From positions 1 through 64,000 of the forward strand of contig NZ_JQEI01000030.1 in assembly GCF_000743355.1 (NCBI RefSeq): a DNA stretch of 64,000 nt, in the 5' to 3' direction. The notes below the pieces were generated by a model. It did not search any database and was not told where the DNA came from. It saw only the letters and a list, made by a program, of their open reading frames with translations. This DNA is from Serratia sp. Ag1. GTDB lineage: Bacteria > Pseudomonadota > Gammaproteobacteria > Enterobacterales > Enterobacteriaceae. This document shows positions 11,091 through 20,055 of this stretch, one piece after another (within the stretch, counting starts at the first letter, position 1; every line of letters begins with the position of its first letter). The translations under genes were made by a program, and so were the position numbers.

Positions 11091-11117
11091 AAGCCGCAGC
11101 CAACAACGCTGCGGCTT
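11091..11117. terminator. Bidirectional hairpin between ybhR and ybhL
   Basis: AAGCCGCAGC, seven-base loop, GCTGCGGCTT. It sits between convergent genes, 14 bp after ybhR and 16 bp before the ybhL stop. There is no strong T-run in either direction. Confidence 0.65.
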
Positions 11118-11133
11118 GAAAGACGACGGGTAT

Positions 11134-11841
11134 TTAGCGGCGGTTGCCCAGAATACGCAACAGCATCAGGAACAGGTTGATGAAATCAAGATACAGCGTC
11201 AGCGCACCAACGATGGCGTATTTGCGGAAACCATCTCGGTCATCGGCATTCAACTGTTCGCCCAGGGCTTTCAGTTTTTGCGTGTCATACGCCGTCAGGC
11301 CGACAAACACCACCACGCCGATATAGGTAATCGCCCAGGTCAGCGCCGGGCTTTTCAGCCAGATATTCACCAGCGACGCCAAGACAATGCCGATCAACCC
11401 CATAAACAGCATGCTGCCAAGGCCGCTCAGATCGCGCTTGGTGGTGTAACCGTACAGGCTCATGGCACCGAACATCCCGGCGGTCACCACAAAAGTGCTG
11501 GCGATCGAGCTATAGGTATAAGCAATGAAAATGCTGGATAACGTCAGCCCGGTCAGCGCCGAATAGAGCATAAACAGCCCGGTGGCGACAGTGCCGCTCA
11601 GGCGGTTCACCATGCCGGAGATCACAAACACCAACCCCAGTTGGGCGATGATCAACCCAAAGAAAGTGATCTGGCTGGAGAAGATAAAGTTGAGGATTGC
11701 AGGTGTATTAGCTGCATACCAGGAGACAAACGCGGTCAACAGCAAACCACAGGTCATCCAGCCATAAACCTGCGCCATATAAGCCTGAATGCCGCTGTTG
11801 GCACGCTCGACGATCGAACCATTACGTGGATATCGGTCCAT
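11134..11841 (-). CDS. ybhL: Bax inhibitor-1/YccA family membrane protein YbhL
   Basis: 235-residue integral inner-membrane protein with seven predicted hydrophobic segments and the BI-1 family C-terminal region (AYDTQKLKALGEQ, then a hydrophobic helix LTLYLDFINLFLMLLRILG). Members of this family are pH-sensitive Ca2+ leak channels in characterised bacterial cases; the physiological role of YbhL is not established. It lies downstream of moaE on the same strand, as in E. coli, but 125 bp away, so it probably has its own promoter. Confidence 0.9.
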   Translation of the reverse strand: MDRYPRNGSIVERANSGIQAYMAQVYGWMTCGLLLTAFVSWYAANTPAILNFIFSSQITFFGLIIAQLGLVFVISGMVNRLSGTVATGLFMLYSALTGLTLSSIFIAYTYSSIASTFVVTAGMFGAMSLYGYTTKRDLSGLGSMLFMGLIGIVLASLVNIWLKSPALTWAITYIGVVVFVGLTAYDTQKLKALGEQLNADDRDGFRKYAIVGALTLYLDFINLFLMLLRILGNRR

Positions 11842-11966
11842 GACGGTTACCTTTTACATGTGAACTGAGTTTTGGGGAAACACCCCTGCCAGTAATAAGC
11901 GTATCACAGAAAACGTGATGCGGAACCGGCAAAGATATTGATTTATTTCTGCTGTTGATGCGGGAT

Positions 11967-12419
11967 TTACCAGCGCTTGGCCGCCTGCCGATCGGTATCG
12001 CGGGCTTCAACCCAGCGCTCCCCTTGTTCGGTGGCTTCACGCTTCCAGAATGGTGCACGGGTTTTCAGGTAATCCATAATAAACTGCGCAGCGTCGAACG
12101 CCTGGCTACGATGCCCGCTGGTGACGCCAACCAACACAATTTCATCGCCAGGGAACAGATCGCCGACGCGGTGGATCACCGTGACCCGCTGTAACGGCCA
12201 ACGGGCGCGCGCTTCGGCCACAATCTCTGCCAGCGCTTTTTCGGTCATGCCAGGATAATGTTCCAGCGACAAGGCGCTCACGCCATCTCCCAGGTTATGG
12301 TTACGCACTTTACCGGTGAAGGTCACCACCGCGCCGTCGTCGTCACACTGCGCCAACCATTGGTACTCTTCACCGACGCTGAATGGCGCTGCGCCGACGC
12401 GGATACGGGTATTTTCCAC
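11967..12419 (-). CDS. moaE: Molybdopterin synthase large subunit MoaE
   Basis: Catalytic subunit of molybdopterin synthase, which converts cyclic pyranopterin monophosphate to molybdopterin using sulfur from the MoaD thiocarboxylate. 150 residues, E. coli length. The conserved VTSGHRSQAFDAAQFIMDYLK helix and the FWKRE segment (active-site lysines) are present. It is the last gene of moaABCDE, 2 bp after moaD. Confidence 0.95.
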   Translation of the reverse strand: MENTRIRVGAAPFSVGEEYQWLAQCDDDGAVVTFTGKVRNHNLGDGVSALSLEHYPGMTEKALAEIVAEARARWPLQRVTVIHRVGDLFPGDEIVLVGVTSGHRSQAFDAAQFIMDYLKTRAPFWKREATEQGERWVEARDTDRQAAKRW

Positions 12420-12421
12420 GC

Positions 12422-12667
12422 TTAACCTCCGGTTACCGGCGGGAAAAACGCGACTTCATCACCCGCCTGCAGCGGATGCTCGCTCGCCACCAGTGATTGG
12501 TTGACCGCCGTCAGCAATTTGCCCGACTCCAGCGCCAGCGCCCAACGTTCGCCACGTTCGCACAGCGCCTTGCGCAGCGCTTCTACGGTTGGATATTGTG
12601 CCGGTACGGCCAAAGTGGCAGTCCCCACCAGTTCACGCACCTGCGCAAAGAAAAGAATATTGATCAT
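12422..12667 (-). CDS. moaD: Molybdopterin synthase sulfur carrier MoaD
   Basis: 81-residue ubiquitin-like sulfur carrier. It ends FFPPVTGG; the terminal Gly-Gly is adenylated by MoeB and thiocarboxylated. Length equals E. coli MoaD. Its start overlaps the moaC stop by 4 nt, so translation is likely coupled. Confidence 0.95.
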   Translation of the reverse strand: MINILFFAQVRELVGTATLAVPAQYPTVEALRKALCERGERWALALESGKLLTAVNQSLVASEHPLQAGDEVAFFPPVTGG

Positions 12668-13143
12668 AGATCCACCTTGAAATCCCCGGATTTGCCGCCG
12701 CTTTTCGCCAGCAGCCGCACCGGACCGATTATCATGTCCTTCTGCACCGCTTTACACATGTCGTAAATGGTGAGCGCCGCTACCGACGCAGCGGTCAGTG
12801 CTTCCATTTCCACCCCGGTTTTACCGGTCAGGCGGCAACAGGTTTCGATCCGCACGCGGTTATGTTCAGGCTGTGCCTCAAGCTGCACTTCCACTTTGCT
12901 CAGCATCAGCGGATGACACAGCGGGATCAATTCCCAAGTGCGTTTCGCTGCCTGAATGCCAGCAATGCGCGCCGTGGCGAACACATCCCCTTTGTGATGG
13001 CTGCCATCAATAATCATTGCCAGCGTCGCAGCCTGCATTTCGACAAAGGCTTCGGCGCGCGCTTCACGCACCGTCTCCGCTTTAGCGGAAACATCCACCA
13101 TATGGGCTTCGCCTGCGGCATTGATATGGGTTAACTGTGTCAT
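12664..13143 (-). CDS. moaC: Cyclic pyranopterin monophosphate synthase MoaC
   Basis: Works after MoaA to form cyclic pyranopterin monophosphate from the GTP-derived 3',8-cyclo intermediate. 159 residues with the family blocks [16 protein letters not shown] and [20 protein letters not shown], the latter including the Asp/Met/Lys core near 128-131. It is placed between moaB and moaD in the standard order. Confidence 0.95.
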   Translation of the reverse strand: MTQLTHINAAGEAHMVDVSAKAETVREARAEAFVEMQAATLAMIIDGSHHKGDVFATARIAGIQAAKRTWELIPLCHPLMLSKVEVQLEAQPEHNRVRIETCCRLTGKTGVEMEALTAASVAALTIYDMCKAVQKDMIIGPVRLLAKSGGKSGDFKVDL

Positions 13144-13146
13144 AAA

Positions 13147-13659
13147 CTATTTCTTCACGTGGGGCAGGAAGTTACACGGGCGATGGCGCGCATCCAGTTG
13201 CTCTTCAATAATGCGTTCCCACGCGGTGCGGCAAGCGCGGGTAGACCCTGGCATGGCGAAAATCACCGTGCGGTTGGCGATCCCGGCCAGAGCGCGCGAC
13301 TGAATGGTGGCAGTGCCGATCTCTTCAAACGAAACCATGCGGAACAGCTCGCCAAACCCTTCTACTTCGCGATCAAACAGCGGCAGCAGGGCTTCTGGCG
13401 TGTTGTCACCGGCAGTAAAACCGGTGCCGCCGTTGATCAGCACGGCTTGCACGTTGTCGCTGGCAATCCACGCCGAAACCTGCGCACGGATCTGGTAAAT
13501 ATTATCTTTAACGATGGCGCGATCCACCACCTGATGCCCGGCCTCCTGCGCGGCTTCTTGCAGGTATTGGCCAGAGGTATCTTCCGCCTCGCCACGGCGG
13601 TCCGAAACGGTCAGAATGGCGATCTTGGCCGGAATAAATTCGCTGCTGGTCTGGCTCAT
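13147..13659 (-). CDS. moaB: Molybdenum cofactor biosynthesis protein B MoaB
   Basis: 170 residues, same as E. coli MoaB. It has the MoaB/MogA molybdopterin-binding fold with LINGGTGFTAGDNTPEAL and the AMPGSTRAC segment. It resembles adenylyltransferases but its role in E. coli is dispensable. I start at 13659 (MSQTSS) rather than at an upstream in-frame codon, because the longer version would run into moaA. It lies 3 bp before moaC. Confidence 0.93.
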   Translation of the reverse strand: MSQTSSEFIPAKIAILTVSDRRGEAEDTSGQYLQEAAQEAGHQVVDRAIVKDNIYQIRAQVSAWIASDNVQAVLINGGTGFTAGDNTPEALLPLFDREVEGFGELFRMVSFEEIGTATIQSRALAGIANRTVIFAMPGSTRACRTAWERIIEEQLDARHRPCNFLPHVKK

Positions 13660-13696
13660 AGCTAAATAGGCTCCCCTATTATGAAATCTACGGGTA

Positions 13697-14683
13697 TCAG
13701 CCGCCGATAAACGATAAATTCTGCGTGATGCCGCTGTTCCCCTGGTGCAAGAAATGCGTCTGCTTTTTAGTGCGTAAGCCACCTTGAATACGCATCTTCA
13801 GCTCTTCGAGCTGGGCGTCGTCTGCCAACAGATCGCGCAGGGTAATCCCCTGCTCACCGAACAGGCACAGATGCAGATTGCCAATGGCAGACACCCGCAG
13901 CCGGTTGCAGCTGGCGCAGAAATCTTTCTCATAAGGCATGATCAGCCCAATCTCCCCCTGATAATCCGGGTGACTGAATACCTGCGCCGGGCCGTCACTG
14001 TAACCCCGCGTCAAACGCTGCCAACCCTGCTGTTCCAACTGTTGGCGGATCACGTTGCCGGAAACATGGTGCTTGCAGAACAGTTCGCTGCCTTCGCCAG
14101 TTTCCATCAGTTCAATAAAGCGTAGTTGGATCGGGCGATCCTTGATCCAGCGGAGGAAGCTGGCCAGTTGCTGGTGGTTGACGTCGCGCATCAGCACCAC
14201 GTTAACTTTCACCTTGCTATAGCCAGCGGCAAAAGCGGCGTCAATGCCCGCCATCACCTGATAAAATTTGTCCTGCCCGGTGATAGCATGGAACTGACGC
14301 GGATCGAGGCTGTCGACGCTGACGTTAATCGCCGTCAGGCCAGCCTCACGCCAGCGGGCTACGTCGCGCTCCAGGCGGTAACCGTTGGTGGTCACCGCCA
14401 GCGTGCGGATCGCCGGGTTTTCACGCACGGCGGCGACAATCTCGGTAAAATCGCGGCGTAACGAGGGTTCGCCACCGGTCAGGCGCACCTTTTCGGTGCC
14501 CAGTTCGGCAAACGCGCGGCTAACGCGGCGGATTTCACTCAACGAGAGAAAAGCATTGGGGCTGCCGCTCGGTTTATAACCCTCCGGCAGACAATAGGTG
14601 CAACGAAAGTTACACACGTCAGTAATCGACAGGCGCAAGTAATAGAACTTACGCTCAAAAGCATCAATGAGTTGCGGTACCAT
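13697..14683 (-). CDS. moaA: GTP 3',8-cyclase MoaA (radical SAM)
   Basis: First step of molybdenum-cofactor synthesis: radical-SAM conversion of GTP to 3',8-cyclo-7,8-dihydro-GTP. 328 residues (E. coli 329). The radical-SAM cluster ligands are in CNFRCTYC near 24-31. The second Fe-S cluster is in CASCNRLR plus the LHLC cysteine (about 255-275). The C-terminus ends SFIGG, the required Gly-Gly. Start at 14683 (MVPQLIDAF) matches the family. A structured leader precedes it (see 14690-14815). Confidence 0.95.
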   Translation of the reverse strand: MVPQLIDAFERKFYYLRLSITDVCNFRCTYCLPEGYKPSGSPNAFLSLSEIRRVSRAFAELGTEKVRLTGGEPSLRRDFTEIVAAVRENPAIRTLAVTTNGYRLERDVARWREAGLTAINVSVDSLDPRQFHAITGQDKFYQVMAGIDAAFAAGYSKVKVNVVLMRDVNHQQLASFLRWIKDRPIQLRFIELMETGEGSELFCKHHVSGNVIRQQLEQQGWQRLTRGYSDGPAQVFSHPDYQGEIGLIMPYEKDFCASCNRLRVSAIGNLHLCLFGEQGITLRDLLADDAQLEELKMRIQGGLRTKKQTHFLHQGNSGITQNLSFIGG

Positions 14684-14689
14684 AACACC

Positions 14690-14815
14690 TTCCAAATACG
14701 GGAGATGCGAGCGTTTCCACTCTGCACCCTGGTGGCTGACTTCGCCACGGCCCAGGCACCCTATTGTTCATGGAACAACGTAGGCACAAAGGCTAGGAGT
14801 TTGGATTTCAATTCC
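14690..14815 (-). ncRNA. Putative molybdenum-cofactor (Moco) riboswitch
   Basis: E. coli moaA carries a Moco-responsive RNA in its 5' UTR, and this leader is in the same place. On the minus strand it holds a compact hairpin GTGGC-gaagtca-GCCAC inside a CCTGG/CCAGG-type stem. A further TTGTTC/GAACAA hairpin (14764-14778) and a GGAAACGCTCGCATCTCCC segment follow before the ribosome-binding site. It would repress moaABCDE when cofactor is plentiful. The identity is inferred from position and structure; I could not align it to the Rfam model. Confidence 0.65.
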
Positions 14816-15072
14816 GGTTAGATAGGCTAACCCGAGTGAAACCGTGGTTTTCAATAGAATTCTAACGCGAAACAACGGCGATAGCCATTGCACAATTTCG
14901 CTATATAATTATATATACAACGATTTTAGCGGCTGAGAATCTGGTTAACCATCATAAACAGCCATCACACCGATGAATTGACCAGAATCACGCAAACTAC
15001 ACTCTTCTTCGCATTTTCTTACTAAATCAGCTACTTTATGCGGGCAGTCAACACCCAGTCTTAAGGAATTTT
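14816..15072. promoter_or_regulatory. moaA-yvcK divergent promoter region
   Basis: 257 bp between the putative riboswitch and yvcK. A very AT-rich core (TATATAATTATATATACAAC at about 14902-14921) is the likely promoter zone for both directions. TTAAGGAATTTT just before 15073 supplies the yvcK ribosome-binding site. No gene is seen. Confidence 0.45.
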
Positions 15073-15990
15073 ATGCGCAATCGAACCCTCGCCGATCTCG
15101 ATCGGGTGGTGGCATTAGGTGGCGGTCACGGCCTTGGCCGTGTGATGTCGTCTCTGTCATTTTTAGGATCCCGCTTAACCGGCATTATCACCACCACCGA
15201 TAACGGCGGTTCTACTGGCCGTATTCGTCGCTCTGAGGGAGGGATTGCCTGGGGGGATACGCGTAATTGCCTTAATCAGCTGATTACTGAACCCAGCGTG
15301 GCTTCCGCAATGTTTGAATATCGCTTTAGCGGCAATGGCGAACTGGCGGGGCATAATCTGGGCAATCTGATGTTGAAAGCACTCGATCACCTCAGCGTAC
15401 GTCCGTTGGAGGCGATCAATCTGGTGCGTAATCTGTTGAAGGTTGATGCGGCGCTGATCCCGATGTCGGAGCAGCCGGTTGATCTGGAGGCGCACGATCA
15501 CGAAGGCAATCAGATTTATGGCGAAGTGAATATCGATCAATTGGCGACGATGCCACAGGAACTGATGCTGTATCCCCACGTGCGCGCCACGCGTGAAGCC
15601 GTGGAGGCGATTGCGCAGGCTGAGCTGATCCTGATTGGGCCAGGCAGTTTTCTCACCAGCCTGATGCCGCTGCTGCTGCTTGACGAGATGACTCAGGCCC
15701 TGCGCCGCAGCAGTGCCAGTATGATTTATATCGGTAATCTGGGGCGTGAGATAAGCGTTGCTGCCGCAGCGTTAACACTCAAACAAAAACTGGAGCTGAT
15801 GGAAGAGAAAATAGGCCGGAAAATGATTGATGCGGTAGTGGTCGGCCCACATATCAACACCGACCAAATGCACGACCGTATTGTGGTCAAGCAACAACTG
15901 GAAGCCAGCGATATGCCGCACCGCCACGATCGCCAATTGCTGCGCCAGGCGCTGGAGCAGGCGCTGGCACAATTGGCCGCTCGCACTTGA
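15073..15990 (+). CDS. ybhK: Gluconeogenesis factor YvcK family protein (YbhK)
   Basis: 305-residue CofD-like Rossmann protein. It shows [15 protein letters not shown] near the N-terminus, [21 protein letters not shown] and the [14 protein letters not shown] loop, all typical of YvcK/YbhK. In Bacillus the homologue is needed for growth on gluconeogenic substrates and for cell shape and binds UDP-sugars; the enterobacterial role is poorly known. The position between moaA and uvrB is conserved with E. coli. Confidence 0.92.
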   Translation: MRNRTLADLDRVVALGGGHGLGRVMSSLSFLGSRLTGIITTTDNGGSTGRIRRSEGGIAWGDTRNCLNQLITEPSVASAMFEYRFSGNGELAGHNLGNLMLKALDHLSVRPLEAINLVRNLLKVDAALIPMSEQPVDLEAHDHEGNQIYGEVNIDQLATMPQELMLYPHVRATREAVEAIAQAELILIGPGSFLTSLMPLLLLDEMTQALRRSSASMIYIGNLGREISVAAAALTLKQKLELMEEKIGRKMIDAVVVGPHINTDQMHDRIVVKQQLEASDMPHRHDRQLLRQALEQALAQLAART

Positions 15991-16033
15991 TCAATTGACG
16001 AGCGCCGTTAGCTGGCATGTGAGGGGATAGCTC

Positions 16034-16279
16034 TCAATCTCTGCCGCGATGCCAGGGGTTATCGCTGACGGTGTCGATATAGAGATCTTCTACCTGCTTG
16101 CGCGCCCACGGCGTGCGGCGCAAAAACTTCAGGCTGGACTTGATGCTCGGATCGCTGCTGAAGCAGTTGATACGGATGCGCTCAGCCAGCCCATTCCAGC
16201 CGTAATGCTCCACCAGTTTGTTCAGTAATTGTTCCAGCGTAATGCCGTGTAGCGGATCTTTTGATGAATGTGCAGTCAT
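16034..16279 (-). CDS. VF530 family (DUF2132) DNA-binding-like protein
   Basis: 81-residue protein that matches the VF530/DUF2132 family: [20 protein letters not shown], then [20 protein letters not shown] and a short acidic/Trp tail. The Vibrio structure of this family is a small helical fold proposed to bind DNA; function is unknown. It lies 96 bp downstream of uvrB on the same strand and may be co-transcribed with it. Confidence 0.85.
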   Translation of the reverse strand: MTAHSSKDPLHGITLEQLLNKLVEHYGWNGLAERIRINCFSSDPSIKSSLKFLRRTPWARKQVEDLYIDTVSDNPWHRGRD

Positions 16280-16375
16280 GATCGGCAGCTCGTATCAGTA
16301 ATCGGGGCGCATACCTTAATCAGCAAACTTGCAGGCGGCAAGGAGTTTATCCTCGCCTTCTGCACGCTAAATCGG

Positions 16376-18388
16376 TTATGAAATCGCAATAAACTGCTCA
16401 CGCAGCTGGTGGATTTCGTCACGCACGGCAGCAGCCTGCTCGAACTCCAGGTTTTGCGCATGGGAATACATCTGGCTTTCCAGCTCGCGAATTTTCTGCT
16501 CCAACGCTTTGGGCGTGAGGTGCTGATACGTTGCGGCACTCTCAGCGGCTTTCCCCTTCCCTTTGTGTTTACCACGTGAACTCGGTTGCCCCAGTTGCAA
16601 AATATCGCCCACTTTCTTGTTCAGGCCCTGAGGAACAATGCCGTTGGCTTCATTATACGCCTGCTGTTTGGCGCGACGGCGTTCGGTCTCGCCTATCGCT
16701 TTCGCCATGGAGTCAGTAATTTTATCACCGTACAGAATCGCTTTGCCGTTGAGGTTACGCGCCGCACGGCCAATGGTCTGGATCAGCGATCGCTCGGAAC
16801 GCAGGAAACCCTCTTTGTCGGCATCCAGAATAGCCACCAGCGACACTTCCGGCATATCCAACCCTTCGCGCAACAGGTTGATCCCCACAAGCACATCGAA
16901 CTCGCCAAGGCGCAGGTCACGGATGATTTCAACACGTTCGACGGTGTCGATATCCGAGTGCAGATAACGCACCCGCTCGCCGTGCTCCTCGAGGTATTCG
17001 GTCAAATCTTCCGCCATCCGTTTGGTCAGCGTCGTCACCAACACGCGTTCGTTAATCGCCACCCGCTTGCGGATCTCGGAAAGCAGATCGTCAACCTGTG
17101 TGGTAACCGGGCGGACCTCTACCAACGGATCCAGCAGGCCAGTTGGGCGCACCACCTGATCGATAATGTCGCCACCGGACTTCTCCAGCTCATATTTGCC
17201 CGGCGTAGCGGAAACATAAATGGTTTGCGGCGCCAGCGCTTCAAACTCTTCAAAGCGCATTGGCCGGTTATCCAACGCCGAAGGCAGGCGGAAACCGTAT
17301 TCCACCAGCGTTTCTTTACGTGAACGGTCACCTTTGAACATCCCGCCGATTTGCGGAATAGTCACGTGCGATTCGTCCACGACCAGCAGGCCATCGGCAG
17401 GCAGATAGTCAAACAGCGTCGGTGGTGGTTCGCCCTCGGCGCGCCCGGAAAGGTAACGCGAGTAGTTTTCAATGCCCGAGCAATAACCCAGTTCGTTCAT
17501 CATCTCCAGATCAAACTGGGTACGCTGCGTCAACCGCTGTTCTTCCAGCAGTTTATTATTGGCCAGCAGCACCTTGCGCCGTTGTTCCAGCTCAACCTTG
17601 ATCTCTTCCATTGCCTGCAGGATGCGCTCCCGTGGCGTGACGTAGTGAGATTTAGGGTAGATGGTGAAACGCTGCACCACCTGCGCAATCTGGCCGGTCA
17701 GCGGATCGAACAACGACAGACGCTCCACTTCTTCGTCGAACAGTTCGACGCGCAGCGCCAGTTCGTCCGATTCCGCCGGGAAGATGTCGATCACCTCACC
17801 GCGCACGCGGAAAGTGGCGCGCTGGAACGCCTGATCGTTGCGGGTATATTGCAGTTCCGCCAAGCGGCGCAGGATCGAACGCTGATCGATGATCATGCCT
17901 TTGGTCAGGTGCAGCATCATCTTCAGATAAAGATCGGGATCGCCCAAACCATAGATGGCGGAAACAGAAGCCACCACGACCACATCACGCCGCTCAAGCA
18001 GCGCTTTGGTGGCCGAAAGACGCATCTGTTCAATATGCTCGTTCACCGAGGCATCTTTCTCGATAAAGGTATCGGAGCTCGGGACGTAGGCTTCAGGTTG
18101 GTAATAATCGTAATAGGAGACAAAGTATTCCACCGCATTCTCGGGAAAGAACTCTTTCATCTCGCCGTAGAGTTGCGCCGCCAGGGTTTTGTTGGGTGCC
18201 AGCACCATGGTTGGCCGATTGAGATCGGCGATCACATTAGCGATAGTAAACGTCTTGCCCGATCCGGTCACCCCGAGCAAGGTCTGGTGAGCCAGGCCAT
18301 CTTCCAGCCCCATTTCCAGTTTGCGAATGGCCTCTGGTTGATCGCCAGCCGGGGCGAATTCTGAATGCAGTTTGAAGACTTTGCTCAT
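16376..18388 (-). CDS. uvrB: Excinuclease ABC subunit UvrB
   Basis: DNA-damage recognition component of nucleotide excision repair; it is loaded by UvrA and recruits UvrC. 670 residues (E. coli 673). Walker A GVTGSGKT (about 39-46), the damage-probing beta-hairpin region [18 protein letters not shown] (about 92-110), VVDESHVT, and the motif-VI arginine region QTIGRAARN. The C-terminal UVR domain that binds UvrC is at about 630-665. I take ATG 18388 (MSKVFKL); an upstream in-frame extension would translate a repeat-like leader and lacks family support. A LexA box lies about 107 bp upstream. Confidence 0.97.
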   Translation of the reverse strand: MSKVFKLHSEFAPAGDQPEAIRKLEMGLEDGLAHQTLLGVTGSGKTFTIANVIADLNRPTMVLAPNKTLAAQLYGEMKEFFPENAVEYFVSYYDYYQPEAYVPSSDTFIEKDASVNEHIEQMRLSATKALLERRDVVVVASVSAIYGLGDPDLYLKMMLHLTKGMIIDQRSILRRLAELQYTRNDQAFQRATFRVRGEVIDIFPAESDELALRVELFDEEVERLSLFDPLTGQIAQVVQRFTIYPKSHYVTPRERILQAMEEIKVELEQRRKVLLANNKLLEEQRLTQRTQFDLEMMNELGYCSGIENYSRYLSGRAEGEPPPTLFDYLPADGLLVVDESHVTIPQIGGMFKGDRSRKETLVEYGFRLPSALDNRPMRFEEFEALAPQTIYVSATPGKYELEKSGGDIIDQVVRPTGLLDPLVEVRPVTTQVDDLLSEIRKRVAINERVLVTTLTKRMAEDLTEYLEEHGERVRYLHSDIDTVERVEIIRDLRLGEFDVLVGINLLREGLDMPEVSLVAILDADKEGFLRSERSLIQTIGRAARNLNGKAILYGDKITDSMAKAIGETERRRAKQQAYNEANGIVPQGLNKKVGDILQLGQPSSRGKHKGKGKAAESAATYQHLTPKALEQKIRELESQMYSHAQNLEFEQAAAVRDEIHQLREQFIAIS

Positions 18389-18389
18389 A

Positions 18390-18415
18390 TGTACCCTGAA
18401 TGATTCAAGTTGCCG
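18390..18415. repeat. Possible end fragment of the ~125-bp dispersed repeat
   Basis: TACCCTGAATGATTCAAGTT followed by GC matches the inverted form of the right end of the 36780-36906 repeat at 18 of 22 positions. It lies immediately upstream of the uvrB ATG, inside its 5' UTR. It is short, so the assignment is uncertain. Confidence 0.4.
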
Positions 18416-18479
18416 CCGGGCGACCAAGACAGCATCTGCTGGCCACGGTCTTTAGAGATGTAAAATCTGATAGCCTAAA

Positions 18480-18515
18480 CCATCGCTTATGATACTGGAT
18501 ATAAAACCAGCTTCA
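18480..18515 (-). promoter_or_regulatory. LexA box and promoter of uvrB
   Basis: On the minus strand CTGGTTTTATATCCAG (18495-18510) fits the SOS consensus CTG-N10-CAG and resembles the E. coli uvrB box. TTGAAG just upstream and TATCAT just downstream make a plausible -35/-10 pair with the LexA box between them. Expected regulation: SOS induction of uvrB. Confidence 0.8.
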
Positions 18516-18813
18516 AGTGAATTCGTCGCCTTAGTATCCGTTAATCGAAGGGTTAGTCACCTAAGAGCTGGCGCTACTGCAACATCGCTATTGTCAACCC
18601 TCATTTTATCCCCAGACTTTAAGAAAAATTAACATATTGACAGCATTCAGGCTAAAGCGATGTTTTACACATCAATCCGTTACTCACTTGCTTGATTTTA
18701 ATTAATCTATTGATATTTATTGGTTTTATAAAAAAGACGAGAATACGGGCAACGCGAACACAACCCGCGTCCGCTCTCTGTTTACGCCGCTTTTCTAAAG
18801 ATAATACACAAGG

Positions 18814-18836
18814 TTATCCACAGGAATAGTGGATAA
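18814..18836. promoter_or_regulatory. Inverted pair of DnaA boxes
   Basis: A perfect DnaA box TTATCCACA (18814-18822) and a one-mismatch inverted box AGTGGATAA (18828-18836) face each other with five bases between. E. coli uvrB also has a DnaA box in its upstream promoter region, so a regulatory rather than origin function is likely. Confidence 0.65.
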
Positions 18837-18964
18837 CTCACACCGCCCCACAGGGGCCGGGAGTTACAGAAAGAACGCTTTTCTCGCCAAAACGTCCTCT
18901 AAGGTGATTTTTTAGTTATTTTTTCATAATAATGTGGCTTTGGTTATGACAATAAATACTAAAG

Positions 18965-19150
18965 GGATGGCTACCTGGTGCCCACAATCTCTGTTCCCAT
19001 CCAGACTGCGACCACCGGCTGGCGCTTGCACCATTTCCTACCCATCGCGCACCACCAGGGTGCAAACCGCCCTGCGCCATGGCATCGCTTTTTACGCTCC
19101 CAGCCCCTACGCCACGGCCATAGGTACCGTTCTTAACCAAACGGTAACAG
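18965..19150. other. GC-rich structured block, function unknown
   Basis: Within an AT-rich spacer this segment is GC-rich and rich in inverted repeats: TGGCGC-TTGCACC at 19019-19031 can pair with GGTGCAA and GCGCCA further on (ending about 19080). TACCGTT-N8-AACGGTA near 19125-19147 is followed by T-rich sequence and resembles a terminator. It could be a small RNA or a relic. No protein is recognised on either strand. Confidence 0.35.
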
Positions 19151-19333
19151 TATTTTTCTTATCCTCTATCAATAAGGTTGGCCTAAGAATTGCTCGATTG
19201 TTCACAGCCTGCAACAGCACCGGGTTCGACTGCGCGAAACACAGGAATCAGCATTAACACCTAAAATAAGCGATAACGGCTGGTAACCCCGCTTTTCAGC
19301 TATCCCGACCACGAGTAAACAGGAGGATGCCAA

Positions 19334-20044
19334 ATGCTAAGTTTACGCGGCGTGAATCAATACTATGGGCATAACCATATATTGTGGGATATCAGCCTTG
19401 AACTGCCTCGTGGGCAATGCACCCTGTTGCTTGGCCGCAACGGCGTGGGTAAAACGACCTTGGTTAATTGCATTATGGGCTATTTGCCGATTGTCAGCGG
19501 CAGTATGACCTGGCAACTGGCTAACCAACCACCACACAACCTCTTGCAGCAGCCGATGGAAAAGCGCGCAGCCCTGGGTATCAGCCACGTGCCGCAGGGG
19601 CGGCAAATCTTCTCGCAACTGAGCGTGGAGGAAAACCTGCAGATTGCCCTGCTGGCTGGCGGGGATAAAACCCGGCGTCTTCCGCCAATGATTTACAGCC
19701 TGTTCCCGCATCTGCACACCCGACGGCTGTATCGTGCCGGGGATTTGTGTGGCGATGAGCAACAGCAACTGGCTATTGCTCGCGCACTGGTGCTGGAACC
19801 GGAGTTACTGATCCTTGATGAGCCGACCAGCGGTATCTCCCCCTCACAGGCTAGCGAAATCAGTAGGATCATCCGCACGCTGAACCACGAATTCGGTATG
19901 ACTATTTTGCTGGTAGAGCACACGTTGCCCTGTCTGCGTCAGGTGGCGGATGGGTTTTTCCTGATCGATCAAGGCCGTAACGTGGTTAACGGCCCCTTGG
20001 AACAGTTGGATGCAGAATTAATCAGTACCTATCTGGTGAGCTAA
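19334..20044 (+). CDS. Orphan UrtE-like ABC transporter ATPase
   Basis: 236-residue ABC ATPase most like UrtE, the urea-transporter ATPase of the LivF/UrtE group: it begins with NQYYGHNHIL, then Walker A GRNGVGKT (34-41), HVPQGRQIF (Q-loop) and Walker B LLILDEPTSGI (158-168). The ABC signature is broken: RAGDLCGDEQQQL replaces the usual GGDLSGGQQQQL, at residues 138-142. It has a strong AGGAGG ribosome-binding site. There are no urtABCD, permease or urease genes nearby; uvrB and bioD flank it. It may be a degenerate remnant or may have a changed role. Not a confirmed urea transporter part. Confidence 0.75.
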   Translation: MLSLRGVNQYYGHNHILWDISLELPRGQCTLLLGRNGVGKTTLVNCIMGYLPIVSGSMTWQLANQPPHNLLQQPMEKRAALGISHVPQGRQIFSQLSVEENLQIALLAGGDKTRRLPPMIYSLFPHLHTRRLYRAGDLCGDEQQQLAIARALVLEPELLILDEPTSGISPSQASEISRIIRTLNHEFGMTILLVEHTLPCLRQVADGFFLIDQGRNVVNGPLEQLDAELISTYLVS

Positions 20045-20055
20045 GCGTTGAGCAC

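Larger units (their letters stand above)
18516..19333. other. Intergenic region upstream of uvrB and urtE
   Basis: About 818 bp with no convincing gene. The left part (to 18900) is AT-rich and includes the paired DnaA boxes. A GC-rich block at 18965-19150 is described separately. The last 80 bp lead into the urtE-like gene and end in a strong AGGAGG (19321-19326). Short frames on both strands within 18916-19257 lack homologs I recognise and lack good starts. Confidence 0.5.

Noticed and set aside
17351-18364. Long open frame opposite uvrB (337 codons)
   Set aside because: Fully inside uvrB, no start signal, low-complexity His/Gln-rich translation typical of shadow frames.
18934-19257. 107-codon frame before the urtE-like gene
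   Set aside because: Starts with GTG without a ribosome-binding site, odd composition, no homolog recognised; treated as part of a structured spacer.
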